Of a stretch of DNA of 64,000 bases, positions 30,509 through 40,563 are shown piece after piece. Location of the stretch: contig CAWBZS010000027.1 in NCBI GenBank assembly GCA_963793335.1, positions 1-64,000 on the forward strand. The letters run 5' to 3'. Made by a program: the position numbers and the translations under genes. Under the pieces are notes generated by a model that had not been told where the DNA came from, searched no databases, and saw only the letters and a list, made by a program, of their open reading frames with translations. Source of the DNA: Sva-07 sp963793335 (GTDB lineage: Bacteria > Actinomycetota > Acidimicrobiia > Acidimicrobiales > Ilumatobacteraceae). Position 1 is the stretch's first letter; the number at the start of each line of letters is the position of its first letter.

Positions 30509-32206
30509 ATGAGCTTTCCGACCGACCTGGACATCGCCAGACGGGCGACGTTGCAGCCACTCATGGATGTTGCGTCCGACGCCGGCATCCCGCTCGACCT
30601 CCTCGAGCCGTACGGCACCGGCGCCGCCAAGATCGACCTCGCGGCGATCGAGGCGATGGCCGACCGGCCGAAGGCCAAGTACGTGGTGGTGTCGGCGATC
30701 ACCCCGACCCCGCTGGGTGAGGGCAAGACCACCGTCGCGGTGGGGCTGAGCCAGGGGTTCAGCCACATCGACAAGCGCGCCACGCTGGCGATCCGTCAGC
30801 CGTCGATGGGGCCGACGTTCGGCATCAAGGGCGGTGCCGCCGGCGGTGGGTACAGCCAGGTGGTGCCGATGGAGATGCTCAACCTGCACCTCACCGGCGA
30901 CGTGCACGCCGTCACCGCCGCCACCAACATGTGCGCAGCCGCGGTCGACGCCCACGTGTTCCACGGCAACCCGAGCGGGCTCGATCCGCACCAGATCACG
31001 TGGCGGCGCTCGATCGACATCAACGACCGCTCGCTGCGCAACGTGATCACCGGTCTCGGCACCCGACTCGACGGTGTGCCGCGCGAGACGGGATTCGACA
31101 TCACCGCCGCATCGGAGGTGATGGCGACGCTGGCGCTCGCCGGCGACCTCCAGGACCTGCGGGCGCGCCTCGGGCGGATGGTCGTCGGCTACACGAAGAA
31201 CGGCGCGCCGGTGACCGCGGACGACGTCGAGGTGGCCGGCGCCATGGCGGTGATCATGCGCGAGGCGATCAAACCCAATCTGATGCAAACGCTGGAGAAC
31301 ACCCCCGTGCTCGTGCACGCCGGCCCCTTCGGCAACATTGCGACGGGCAACTCGTCGATCGTGGCCGACCGGATCGGGATCCACATGGGCGACTACCTGA
31401 TCACCGAGGCGGGCTTCGGCGCCGACATGGGCGCCGAGCGGTTCTTCAACATCAAGTGCCGGATGTCGGGCCTCGCCCCAGACGCCGCCGTGCTGGTGGC
31501 CACCGTGCGCGGACTGAAGGCCCACAGCGGCAAGCACACGATCGTCGCCGGGCGACCGTTGCCCGAGGCGCTGCTGGCCGAGAACCCCGACGAGGTCCAC
31601 GAGGGTGGCGCCAACCTGCGCAAGCAACTGGAGAACATGCGCATTCACGGCTGCACGCCGGTGGTGGCGATCAACGTGTTCCCCGACGACCACCCCGCCG
31701 ACATCGCCGCCATCGAGGAGATCGCCGCCGAGTTCGGCGCCCGATCGGCGGTGTCGACCCACTTCACCGACGGCGGCGCCGGAGCCAAGGCGCTCGCAGC
31801 CGTCGTCGCAGAGGCCGCCGAGGAACCGAGCGAGTTCGCCGTGCTGTACCCCGACGAGATGTCGCTGCGCGACAAGATCCACACCGTTGCCACCAAGGTC
31901 TACGGCGCCGACGGGGTCGACTACACACCGCTGGCCAACCGCCAGATCGACAACTACGAACGCAACGGGTTCGGCGAGTTGCCGGTGTGCATCGCCAAGA
32001 CGCACCTGTCGATCTCGTCCGACCCGGCGTTGAAGGGCGCACCGACCGGGTGGACCCTGCCGGTGAGAGAGGTGCGGGCGTCGGTCGGTGCCGGGTTCGT
32101 CTACCCGATCTGCGGTGCGATGAGCACGATGCCCGGCCTCGGCGCGGCACCGGCGCTGCAGCGCATCGACATCGATGCCGACGGCAACATCGTCGGCCTG
32201 AGCTGA
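30509..32206 (+). CDS. fhs: Formate-tetrahydrofolate ligase
   Basis: A 565-residue enzyme that makes 10-formyltetrahydrofolate from formate, ATP and tetrahydrofolate. The nucleotide loop TPLGEGKTT is at residues 67-75. RQPSMGPTFGIKGGAAGGGY, EAGFGADMGAERFFNIKCR and GAGFVYPICGAMSTMPGLG are signature segments. The ATG at 30509 follows AGGGA with 7-base spacing; in-frame sequence further upstream is not coding. It feeds one-carbon units to the folate pool used by methionine synthase, 7 kb away. Confidence 0.97.
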   Translation: MSFPTDLDIARRATLQPLMDVASDAGIPLDLLEPYGTGAAKIDLAAIEAMADRPKAKYVVVSAITPTPLGEGKTTVAVGLSQGFSHIDKRATLAIRQPSMGPTFGIKGGAAGGGYSQVVPMEMLNLHLTGDVHAVTAATNMCAAAVDAHVFHGNPSGLDPHQITWRRSIDINDRSLRNVITGLGTRLDGVPRETGFDITAASEVMATLALAGDLQDLRARLGRMVVGYTKNGAPVTADDVEVAGAMAVIMREAIKPNLMQTLENTPVLVHAGPFGNIATGNSSIVADRIGIHMGDYLITEAGFGADMGAERFFNIKCRMSGLAPDAAVLVATVRGLKAHSGKHTIVAGRPLPEALLAENPDEVHEGGANLRKQLENMRIHGCTPVVAINVFPDDHPADIAAIEEIAAEFGARSAVSTHFTDGGAGAKALAAVVAEAAEEPSEFAVLYPDEMSLRDKIHTVATKVYGADGVDYTPLANRQIDNYERNGFGELPVCIAKTHLSISSDPALKGAPTGWTLPVREVRASVGAGFVYPICGAMSTMPGLGAAPALQRIDIDADGNIVGLS

Positions 32207-32207
32207 C

Positions 32208-33659
32208 ATGAACCCGACGCCGCTCGACGCGCTGCGAGCGCTGCATGAAGATCTCTGGGACCCCGACCGAGGGATGGATCGCTTCGCTCCGGGCGCCGCC
32301 CCCGAGATCGACATCTCGTCGCTCGGGTTGCACTCGGTGCGCGAGACCGCAAGCGGAGCGTTCCTCGACCTGGGTGACGGCCACGTCGAGCGGGCGGTGA
32401 CGGCGCTGCGCAGTGTGCTCGCGCTGCAGTACCCGCTGTCGGACCACCCGTGGAGCGGGACGTTCCCGGTGACGGCCGAGCAGCCGGAGCCGCCGGCTGA
32501 CGCGATCGAGTGGGTGCACTACGACCCGAACTGGCGCCAGTTCCTCGGCTGCATCCTTGCGTTGTGTGTGATCGAACACCGCGATGCACTGCCCGACGAC
32601 GTGCTCGACGAGATCGCGGCCGCGCTCCAACGTTGTGTCGCCGGAGAACCCGATGGCCGCATCCCGCGCTGGTACACCAATCCGAACCTGATGCATGCCT
32701 GGCTCCAGGGGCACGTCGCCGCCGCAACCGGCGACCTCGAACTGCGGGGCAAGGCGCTGGAGCGCGCATCGACTGCGATGGAGCGACTCCTTCGCTACGG
32801 CGACATCGACGAGTACAACTCCCCCACCTACGACGGCATCGACCTGTTCGCACTCGGCCTGTGGGCGATGCATCCACCGAACGATGGATTCGCCGACGCC
32901 GCGTCCACGATGCTGCCGGCGATCGGCCGCCGCATCTCCACGCTCTACCACCCCGCCGTGGGCGCCACCTGCGGGCCGTACCTCCGCGCCTACGGCGTCG
33001 ACCCCAGGCGATACGTCTCGCTGTCGGGACTGCTGCTCTCGCTGCTCGGCGAGCCAGCCGACCTGGTCCTGCCCGCGCCGATCGGTGCCGACACCGTGCA
33101 CGTCCACGACCTGTACTTCCTCGCACTGCTCGACCACGTCGCGTCCGCACTTCGCCCACACGTCCAGGCCCATCCGGTCGAGGTGGAGCGCCATCATGTG
33201 CAGCGCTTCCGCACCTCGGTGGCCGACAGCCTGCTGCGACCTGGCCTCGCGGTGGGCTGGGACCGGGGCCGCCGCCACGACGTCTCGCTCGACCAGTACG
33301 TGCCGTTCACCGCCCATGTTCTCGACCGCGGCGCAGGCACCGAACCGTCGGCGATCGCCGTCGGTCTCATGCTGCCGCCCGACACCGCATGGGTCGACGT
33401 GCAACGCTCCGGCGACCTCGAGTTCGTCGTCACCGCTGCTGCTCGGCACGCGGGCCAGCCGACGGTGGGTCTCCGCATCGTGAGCAACCTGGTTGCGGAC
33501 GCTGGCACGGCGGGAGCCGCACTCGGCCCGATCGCTGTCGAGTTCTCAACGCCTCCACTCGAGATGGTCGCCTCCGAGACAGCTGCCGGCCACGAACTCC
33601 TCGTGACCTGGCCGGGGGATCACGTCGACGTGACGGTCACCGTGACCCACCCGAGCTGA
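32208..33659 (+). CDS. Unknown protein, probably an alpha/alpha-barrel
   Basis: A 483-residue cytoplasmic-looking protein beginning one base after the fhs stop, so probably co-translated with it. I do not recognise a named family. The middle third has repeating helical pairs (NLMHAWLQGHVAAATGDLEL, ALERASTAMERLL) and the striking motif DEYNSPTYDGIDLFAL, typical of alpha/alpha-toroid sugar-acting enzymes. The last 110 residues look beta-rich. That suggests a glycan lyase or epimerase-like fold, but no catalytic residues can be assigned. Its 3' end overlaps the convergent MFS gene by 23 bases. Confidence 0.8.
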   Translation: MNPTPLDALRALHEDLWDPDRGMDRFAPGAAPEIDISSLGLHSVRETASGAFLDLGDGHVERAVTALRSVLALQYPLSDHPWSGTFPVTAEQPEPPADAIEWVHYDPNWRQFLGCILALCVIEHRDALPDDVLDEIAAALQRCVAGEPDGRIPRWYTNPNLMHAWLQGHVAAATGDLELRGKALERASTAMERLLRYGDIDEYNSPTYDGIDLFALGLWAMHPPNDGFADAASTMLPAIGRRISTLYHPAVGATCGPYLRAYGVDPRRYVSLSGLLLSLLGEPADLVLPAPIGADTVHVHDLYFLALLDHVASALRPHVQAHPVEVERHHVQRFRTSVADSLLRPGLAVGWDRGRRHDVSLDQYVPFTAHVLDRGAGTEPSAIAVGLMLPPDTAWVDVQRSGDLEFVVTAAARHAGQPTVGLRIVSNLVADAGTAGAALGPIAVEFSTPPLEMVASETAAGHELLVTWPGDHVDVTVTVTHPS

Positions 33660-34998
33660 AGCTGTCCGGATCGGCCTCGACCGCGTCGTGAAGGTCCGAC
33701 ACGCTCACGTTGACCTGCGCCGTTCGCAAGGGTCGCGACGTCAGACGAACCGCCATGTCGGTGGCCCTCGCGGGCAACGGCACGAACGCACCCTGGCGTT
33801 CCATCGGAAGCCCCTCTGCCACCACCAGTCGGTAGGCCACGTACAGGGCGATCACGCTGTGGGTCGCCACCAGGGTCCAGAAGATCAACGCCTCGCCGAA
33901 CGCCGCCATCAGTGCACCCGCAACGATCGGGCCGACCACTGCTCCAGCACCGTTGGTGCGCAACAGCGTGCCGCTCGCCCCCACCGCCGTGCCCGGCCGC
34001 GCCCAGTCGAGCGTGTACGTCAGCAGCAGCGAGTAGAGGGGAAACGTGAACCCGCCGAGCAGCAACATCAGCGGCAACACGATCAAGCTCATCGCCGGAG
34101 CCAGCGCGAGCAGCGCCGCGGTGGAAGCCGCACCGATGGCGACCACGAAGATCACGCCTCGGCGGGGCAGACGATCCGATGCCCACCCGATCGGCCAGTT
34201 GAACAGGAGCGCCCCAGTCGCCGGCGCAGCCACGAACACCGCAGTGCGAGTCGCCCCGAACCCGGCACCTGCGGCGTACACCGCAGACAGCCCGATGACC
34301 ACACCGTGAGATGCCCCGGTGAACAACATGCCGATCACTCCGGTGGGAGCAGTCTTGAGCAGGCTCCTCACGCTCAGCCGCTCCGCCTGACGCACCGGCG
34401 GCGCATCGGTGGTGGCGGCGAGCGCCATCGGCACGAACGACATCGACACCAGGATCGACGCCACCACGAACAGCGTGGGACCATCGGTTTCGCCGGTGGC
34501 GATCAGGAGTTGCCCCATCGCCATCCCGCCCATCGACACGATGCCGTACACCGCCAGCGTGCGTCCTCGGCTGCTCGGGGTGGACGCATCGTTCAGCCAC
34601 GACTCGACGACCACGAACAACCCGGCCATGCAGAAGCCGAACACCACACGCATTGCGCCCCAGCTCACCGGCGACACCCACACGAAGTGGACGAGCACCG
34701 CGCACGACGCGATCGAGGCCAAGCTGGCGAACACGCGAATGTGGCCAACCGCGGACAGCATTCGCAACACGGCGGGAGGTCCGAGGAGGAAGCCGGCGAA
34801 GTAGCACGCCATCACCACGCCGGTCGTCCGGACACCGAACGCTTCGTCGACGGTGCGAACACCCAACACCGCTGCGTTCAGACCGTTGCCGACCATCAGC
34901 ATGCCGAAACCGAGGAACAACGCCCAGAGCGCGAGGCCACCGCGCACGGTGGGGTGGATGTGCTCGTCGGAATCCGAGCGGGGTGATGTCGACGTCAC
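33637..34998 (-). CDS. MFS transporter (YcaD-like)
   Basis: A 453-residue, 12-helix MFS protein. VVESWLNDASTPSSRGRTLAVY matches the helix 4-5 signature of the YcaD/sugar-type MFS group, and GWASDRLPRRGVIFVV is the second-half motif A. The C-terminal 50 residues are soluble. The substrate is unknown. The start is the ATG at 34998; about 75 bases separate it from the S4-protein gene upstream on the same strand. Confidence 0.87.
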   Translation of the reverse strand: MTSTSPRSDSDEHIHPTVRGGLALWALFLGFGMLMVGNGLNAAVLGVRTVDEAFGVRTTGVVMACYFAGFLLGPPAVLRMLSAVGHIRVFASLASIASCAVLVHFVWVSPVSWGAMRVVFGFCMAGLFVVVESWLNDASTPSSRGRTLAVYGIVSMGGMAMGQLLIATGETDGPTLFVVASILVSMSFVPMALAATTDAPPVRQAERLSVRSLLKTAPTGVIGMLFTGASHGVVIGLSAVYAAGAGFGATRTAVFVAAPATGALLFNWPIGWASDRLPRRGVIFVVAIGAASTAALLALAPAMSLIVLPLMLLLGGFTFPLYSLLLTYTLDWARPGTAVGASGTLLRTNGAGAVVGPIVAGALMAAFGEALIFWTLVATHSVIALYVAYRLVVAEGLPMERQGAFVPLPARATDMAVRLTSRPLRTAQVNVSVSDLHDAVEADPDSFSSGGSR

Positions 34999-35073
34999 GC
35001 GGCGCGAACGATACCCACGTCACTGCGGCAGAACCATCGCCGCAATCCAGTTCGTTTCGACGTCGCCGGACGG

Positions 35074-35427
35074 TCAGCGTGAACGGCCGCGGAGACGGTC
35101 GAGTTGGCGCTTGTCGCGCTTGGTGGGACGCCCCGAACCCCGGTCGCGCTGGAACACCGGCACGTCCACCTCGCGCTCCGGTGGTGGCGGGCTGTGGTCG
35201 ACGTAGCAGTCGACCGCGACCGCCGCTCCGACCCGCTTGACGATCAGCGTCGACACCTCGAGCATCCGCTCCCGGCCGTGGAGGTACGCCTCCACACGAT
35301 CGCCGACCTTCACTGCAGTTGCCGGTTTGGCGGTCTTGGCATTGACCTTCACGTGCCCGCCTCGGCACGCCGCCGCCGCATCGCTGCGCGTCTTGGTCAT
35401 CCGCACCGACCACAACCACTGATCCAC
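35074..35427 (-). CDS. S4-domain RNA-binding protein (Hsp15-like)
   Basis: A 117-residue protein with an N-terminal S4 domain: VDQWLWSVRMTKTRSDAAAA then GHVKVNAKTAKPATAVKVGD. The start is GTG, since the family begins RLDKWLWxxRxxKTR. The C-terminus is basic (DRGSGRPTKRDKRQLDRLRG), as in Hsp15, which binds stalled 50S subunits with attached nascent chains in E. coli. Downstream of agmatine genes on the same strand but separated from them by a large hairpin region. Confidence 0.9.
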   Translation of the reverse strand: MDQWLWSVRMTKTRSDAAAACRGGHVKVNAKTAKPATAVKVGDRVEAYLHGRERMLEVSTLIVKRVGAAVAVDCYVDHSPPPPEREVDVPVFQRDRGSGRPTKRDKRQLDRLRGRSR

Positions 35428-35535
35428 CCGCGCCGACTCGATCCGTCAAGCCTCCCACACCCCCGAACCACCCGCCACACCCCCGACACCACCCGCCACA
35501 CCCCCACACCCCCATCCCCACTCCCATCCCCACTC

Positions 35536-35586
35536 CGAAATTGCCCTCGATCGTGACGCTCATCGTCATGATCGAGGGCAATTTCG
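35536..35586. other. 51-nt near-perfect hairpin flanked by C-rich and G-rich tracts
   Basis: Left arm 35536-35558 and right arm 35564-35586 pair at 22 of 23 positions (the exception is a G-U wobble on the plus strand) around the loop CTCAT. The arm begins CGAAATTGCCCTCGATC. To the left, about 35446-35535 is nearly all C and A with CCC runs; to the right, 35587-35640 has many GGG and GGGG runs. It lies between the agmatine deiminase stop and the S4-protein gene. It could be a terminator, a protein-binding site or a structure-forming element. Confidence 0.85.
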
Positions 35587-35637
35587 AGGGCGGGGTGGGT
35601 GGGGTGGGCGGGTGGGATCGTCGGAGTGGGGCTGGGG

Positions 35638-36641
35638 TCAGGCGGGGAGTTGTTGGGTGATGCAGTGGATGCCACCGCCGCCACCGGCGAGGATCGCCCC
35701 CACGTCGAGGGCGATCGCTTCGCGGCCGGGATACTGCTCGGCGATCAGCGCCACCATGTCGGCGTCTGCGGCGTGACCGCAGACCGGGACCAGCACGAAG
35801 CCGTTGCCGAGGTAGTAGTTGAGGTACGGCACGACCGCCCGCTCGGGACCGTCGCCGCGATCGACCTCGGCGAACGGCAACACCGGGACCGTCACCACCT
35901 CGAGGGCGCGACCTCGGGCATCGAGCGCTCCCTGGGCCACGCGTCGATCGATGTCGAGGCGCATCCAGTCGGCCTCGTCGGGGTCGTCGCAGCCCTGCAG
36001 CACCAATCGTCCGGGCGCCGCGAACGCCGCGATGTTGTCGACGTGGCCGTCGGTGTCGTCGTCGAGGGCCAATCCGTGCGGCAGCCAGATCGTCCGCTCC
36101 GTCCCGAGTTCGGATCGCAGGACCGATTCGATCTCCGCCTGCGTCATCGTCGGGTTCCGATTCGGATGCATCAGACACTGGGTCGTGGTGACCAGCGTGG
36201 CGTCACCGTCACCGGTGATCGAGCCACCCTCGAACACCATGTCGATCGAGCGCAGCGGGTCATCTCGGAGCTCGGCGAATCGACGCGCGGCAGCGGCATC
36301 GTCGTCGTACGGCAGGAACTTGCCGCCCCACGAGTTGAATCGCCAGTCGGTGGCGAGGCGATCGCCCGCGTCGTCGAACACGTAGATCGGACCGGTGTCG
36401 CGAAACCACGAATCGTCGATCGGCATCTCCACCACGTCGACGCCCGGTCCGCACCGAGCTGCCGCGCGCTCTGCCGTTCGGGGCGCCGCGAGCATCGTCA
36501 CGGGCTCGAAGCGAGCGATCGCGTTCGCAACTTCGGCGTGCGCCGCCTCCGCGTCGGCATACAGGTCGCCCCACATCTCGCGCCGCACCGGCCAGCACAT
36601 CGCGGTGCCCTCGTGCGCCTCCCACTCCGCCGGCAGCCGGA

Positions 36642-36645
<4 letters not shown>
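35638..36645 (-). CDS. aguA: Agmatine deiminase
   Basis: A 335-residue enzyme that converts agmatine to N-carbamoylputrescine. The family residues are present: DSWFRDTGPIYV, GGKFLPYDDD, HVDNIAAFA and the C-terminal catalytic Cys loop GGGGGIHCITQQ. The ATG at 36645 overlaps the N-carbamoylputrescine amidase stop (ATGA), so the two are coupled. Length is typical. Confidence 0.95.
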
Positions 36646-37526
<881 letters not shown>

Positions 37527-37567
37527 CTCCGGCGACGCTACTGCCCGGGCGGGCCCGGGCGGAGCTG

Positions 37568-38419
37568 TCAGTCGTCGGTCAGCGCGTCGGCTTGTTGCCA
37601 CGCCGACTCGAGGCGATCGAGTCGAGTGGTCGCGCTGGATCGCAACGCTGTTGCGACATCGGCGACGAGGAGATCCAGCAATGCCAGCGTCCCGACATGG
37701 CTGTCGAACGGTCCGGCTGACGCCGCTGCGACCACGAAGGTCTGATCTGCCACTGCGGCGAGCGGTGACAGCACGCTGTCGGTGATCGCGATCACTGCGG
37801 ACCCGTTGGCGCGCGCCACCGAGATCGCATCGAGCAGCCAGCGTTCGTAGCGGCGCAGGTCGAGCGCGACGACGGTGGCGTCGGCGCCCGCGAGCGCAAG
37901 CGTGCGCACGATGTCGACTGGGTTTCCATCGAGCAGACGACACGTCGGACGGAGCTGCTCGAGATCGCCGACGAACTGCGTCGCAACGCCACGCGACGCC
38001 ACGCCCGACAGCACCAGGACCGGGCGATCAACAGCAGACACGAGTGCCACCGCAGCGTCGAGCGCGGCGACATCGACGCCCTCGAGGGTGGTGCGCACGT
38101 TCGACAGCTCGGCATCGAGATGGCCTCGGAGCAACGCATCGCGGTCGGTGGGCGGCTCGTCGCGGATTCGTTCAGCGGCGGGACGAAGCCGCCCGGCAAG
38201 ATCGCGGCGAATCGACGCCTGCAGCTCGGACCATCCCTCGTAGCCGAGCTTGACGGCGAACCGCACCACGGTCGCGGTGCCGGCGCCAGACGCTCGGGCG
38301 AGGTCGGCAACCGGTCCGAACGCAACGATCTGTGGGTCGGCGAGCAGCGCGGCGCCGATCCGGCGTTCGGCTGGCGTCAGGTTGTCGGCTCGTTCGCGCA
38401 ACCGTTGCTCGACCTCCAT
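37568..38419 (-). CDS. RpiR/MurR-type transcriptional regulator
   Basis: A 283-residue protein. Residues 1-80 hold the HTH_6 DNA-binding domain (LTPAERRIGAALLADPQIV, then SGAGTATVVRFAVKLGYEG). Residues 110-250 form a SIS sugar-phosphate-like domain with VLVLSGVASRGVATQFVGDL. It ends 41 bases before the N-carbamoylputrescine amidase start, on the same strand, and is divergent from an Fe(II) oxygenase gene. The shared 200-base upstream region carries three direct repeats and a GTTTCA/TGAAAC palindrome that could be its sites. The effector is unknown. Confidence 0.9.
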   Translation of the reverse strand: MEVEQRLRERADNLTPAERRIGAALLADPQIVAFGPVADLARASGAGTATVVRFAVKLGYEGWSELQASIRRDLAGRLRPAAERIRDEPPTDRDALLRGHLDAELSNVRTTLEGVDVAALDAAVALVSAVDRPVLVLSGVASRGVATQFVGDLEQLRPTCRLLDGNPVDIVRTLALAGADATVVALDLRRYERWLLDAISVARANGSAVIAITDSVLSPLAAVADQTFVVAAASAGPFDSHVGTLALLDLLVADVATALRSSATTRLDRLESAWQQADALTDD

Positions 38420-38487
38420 CCCGTCCGACCGTAGCTTGCCAGCGCCCGTCGACCCATCGCAGATCGAGGCGCGGAACACCTCGCTTT

Positions 38488-38542
38488 CCGAACTGCGACA
38501 CCGCTGCCGAACTGCGACACCGCTGCCGAACTGCGACACCTT
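38488..38542. repeat. Three direct 19 bp repeats in a divergent promoter region
   Basis: CCGAACTGCGACACCGCTG occurs at 38488 and 38507, and again in its first 15 bases at 38526. The copies are back to back with no spacer. They lie between the RpiR gene and the oxygenase gene, upstream of both. They might be an operator array or a slippage product. Confidence 0.85.
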
Positions 38543-38555
38543 GTTGATCGACTGC

Positions 38556-38581
38556 GTTTCATTTCTGCGCTACAGTGAAAC
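38556..38581. promoter_or_regulatory. GTTTCA/TGAAAC palindrome upstream of oxygenase gene
   Basis: Arms GTTTCA (38556-38561) and TGAAAC (38576-38581) are separated by 14 bases, with a TACAGT box inside that could be a -10 element. RpiR regulators often bind TGAAA/TTTCA-type sites, so this is a candidate operator. Confidence 0.45.
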
Positions 38582-38616
38582 ATCTCGTTCAGCACCGTCC
38601 AATCGAGGAGGCGACG

Positions 38617-39576
38617 ATGACCACCAGTGCAACCAGCGCCCATTGCGATCCCGTCACCGTCGACGCAGCCGGCTGGACCGTCGAGGCCCGACCGGGTGCA
38701 ACCCTCGACGAACCCTTGGTCGTCGAGGCAGCGCTCGGCGCCCGGCGCCTTCCCATCGAGGTCGACGACGCCCTGGTGCACTTCGCCTCCGAGTCGCACC
38801 GATCGGGCGCACTGCTGATCCGCAATGCGCCGATCGGCGTCCTGCCACCGACGCCGGCGACACCCGAGACCCCGGTGGCCAAGGACCTGTCGACCGAACT
38901 GACCTTGCTCACGGTGGCCCGCCGTCTCGGGCAGCCCGTCGGGTACGTCCCCGAGCACGGCGGACGCATCGTGCAGAACATCGTGCCGACCGCGTCCGAC
39001 GCCGATCGCCAGACGTCCACCTCATCCCGGTCGAATCTGATGTTCCACACCGAGACCGCCTTCCACCCGTTCCGACCTCGGTACCTGCTGTTGCTGTGCC
39101 TGCGCGGCGACCCAGCCGCCCACACCACTCTGGCGTCGGTGCACGAGCTGATGGACCGCCTCCCCGACGACGTCGTCGAGACCATGTTCCAGCCCCGTTT
39201 CCGCACCGCCGTCGATGCGAGCTTTCTCGGCGAGCGCACCAACGAGCTCGGCCCGGCGCGACCGCTGATCACCGGCACGCGAACGGAGCCCACGTTCATC
39301 TTCGACGCGGACCTCACCGTCGGCACCGACCGAGAGGCCGACGACGTCCTCGTGCGACTCCGCGACCTGATCGAGTCGATCAAGACCTCGGTCGTGCTCG
39401 AACCCGGCGACCTGCTCGTGGTCGACAACAACGTGTCGGTCCATGGCCGCTCGCCATTCGCCGCCCGCTTCGACGGCGCCGACCGGTGGCTGCAGCGGTC
39501 GTTCGTGGTGTCCGACCTCGCGCCGAGCGCCGGTCAACGCAGCGGCCGCGTGATCACCACCGTGTTCGGCCGCTGA
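38617..39576 (+). CDS. Fe(II)/2-oxoglutarate oxygenase, clavaminate synthase/AsnO-like
   Basis: A 319-residue protein of the TauD/CAS-like group. The iron ligands fit MFHTETAFHPFRPRYL (His-x-Glu, the variant of amino-acid hydroxylases such as AsnO and VioC) and VVDNNVSVHGRSPF (distal His), followed by the 2-oxoglutarate Arg in RWLQRSFVV. It probably hydroxylates a free or carrier-bound amino acid. Its neighbourhood (agmatine genes, RpiR) suggests an arginine-like substrate, but that is a guess. The ATG at 38617 has a GAGGAG site six bases upstream. Confidence 0.85.
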   Translation: MTTSATSAHCDPVTVDAAGWTVEARPGATLDEPLVVEAALGARRLPIEVDDALVHFASESHRSGALLIRNAPIGVLPPTPATPETPVAKDLSTELTLLTVARRLGQPVGYVPEHGGRIVQNIVPTASDADRQTSTSSRSNLMFHTETAFHPFRPRYLLLLCLRGDPAAHTTLASVHELMDRLPDDVVETMFQPRFRTAVDASFLGERTNELGPARPLITGTRTEPTFIFDADLTVGTDREADDVLVRLRDLIESIKTSVVLEPGDLLVVDNNVSVHGRSPFAARFDGADRWLQRSFVVSDLAPSAGQRSGRVITTVFGR

Positions 39577-39609
39577 CGAACCGCTTCTCGCTGCGCCGGA
39601 CGCGCGCTG

Positions 39610-40449
39610 TCAGCGGTCGAGCAATCGGCTGCGAACGAGCTCGGTCTCGGGGGCACTGAGGGGCCGATTGGTCTTGACCCGCACCGTCACGGTGTCGATC
39701 GGGCACGGACCCGGCGCCGCATCGTCGTGGCGTTCGTCGGGTTCGTGGGTCTCGATGTCGCGCAGGAACACCACGCCGGTCAGTCCGACGTCGTTCGAGG
39801 CCTCGGCCAGCCGGTCGAGCGCCCCCTGTTCTCCGGCGCGAGCCCAGTCGTCGACCGGCACCTCGATGTCGCTCACCGCCGGCAGCTGCGACAGGTTGGT
39901 CACTGCGTCGATCGAGTGATGACCCGCGTGCCACGTGGCACCGTCGCGGGTGCGCAGCCGCACCGACGCCGAGCCGATCAGATCGACGGTGCCGATCACC
40001 TCGGTGCCCGACACCCGCAGGATCACCTCGTCGCCGACGCCGTACCGGTCCTCGAGCAACGCTCGGGTGCCACCCAGGAAGTCCTTCACGAAGTCCTGCG
40101 CGCTGAGCGCCAATGCCAGACCGACGAACCCGGCGCTGGAGATGGCGAACGCCAAGTTCACCCCGACGATCTCGAGCGCAGCGAAGATCGCGAACATGAA
40201 GATCACCACGGTCACCAGGCGCCCGAGCAACCGTGCCACCGCGTCGGCGCGTTGCCGTTTGCGAACGTCGGCCTGCCCATCGTCACCGAGCCGATCGAGC
40301 CGCACCCGCCAGCTGCCTTCCGAGCGCTGAGCGCGCCGCACGGCACGTCGAGTCATCGTGCGAATGGCCGTGCGCGCCGCCCACGACAGACCGATGGCGA
40401 TCGGCAACATCAGGAAGGCTTCGGAGATGGAGGTGAACCAGGTGAACAC
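39610..40449 (-). CDS. MscS-family mechanosensitive channel
   Basis: A 279-residue membrane protein. After an N-terminal helix and a basic linker there are two helices, then the pore-lining segment AGFVGLALALSAQDFVKDFL, the beta domain (RYGVGDEVILRVSGTEVIGT), and a C-terminal alpha/beta domain. It should release solutes on osmotic down-shock. Its C-terminal end is convergent with the oxygenase gene. A GTTCGAC palindrome lies upstream of its start. Confidence 0.92.
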   Translation of the reverse strand: MFTWFTSISEAFLMLPIAIGLSWAARTAIRTMTRRAVRRAQRSEGSWRVRLDRLGDDGQADVRKRQRADAVARLLGRLVTVVIFMFAIFAALEIVGVNLAFAISSAGFVGLALALSAQDFVKDFLGGTRALLEDRYGVGDEVILRVSGTEVIGTVDLIGSASVRLRTRDGATWHAGHHSIDAVTNLSQLPAVSDIEVPVDDWARAGEQGALDRLAEASNDVGLTGVVFLRDIETHEPDERHDDAAPGPCPIDTVTVRVKTNRPLSAPETELVRSRLLDR

Positions 40450-40475
40450 GGAGATGACGACCCTTCGATGGTGCA

Positions 40476-40494
40476 GTTCGACAAGGTGTCGAAC
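40476..40494. promoter_or_regulatory. Palindrome upstream of mscS-like gene
   Basis: GTTCGAC-AAGGT-GTCGAAC, with perfect 7 bp arms, lies 27 bases before the channel start. It looks like a site for a dimeric repressor; which one is unknown. Confidence 0.45.
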
Positions 40495-40563
40495 ATTACG
40501 GTTGTGTTACGGCGTGCATCCTGGCACCCAGGAACCGACATGGGACGTCAGTGAGCACATCAG

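Noticed and set aside
38488..38542. CRISPR-like repeats in the RpiR promoter region
   Set aside because: The 19 bp units abut with no spacer; a promoter repeat is a better reading.
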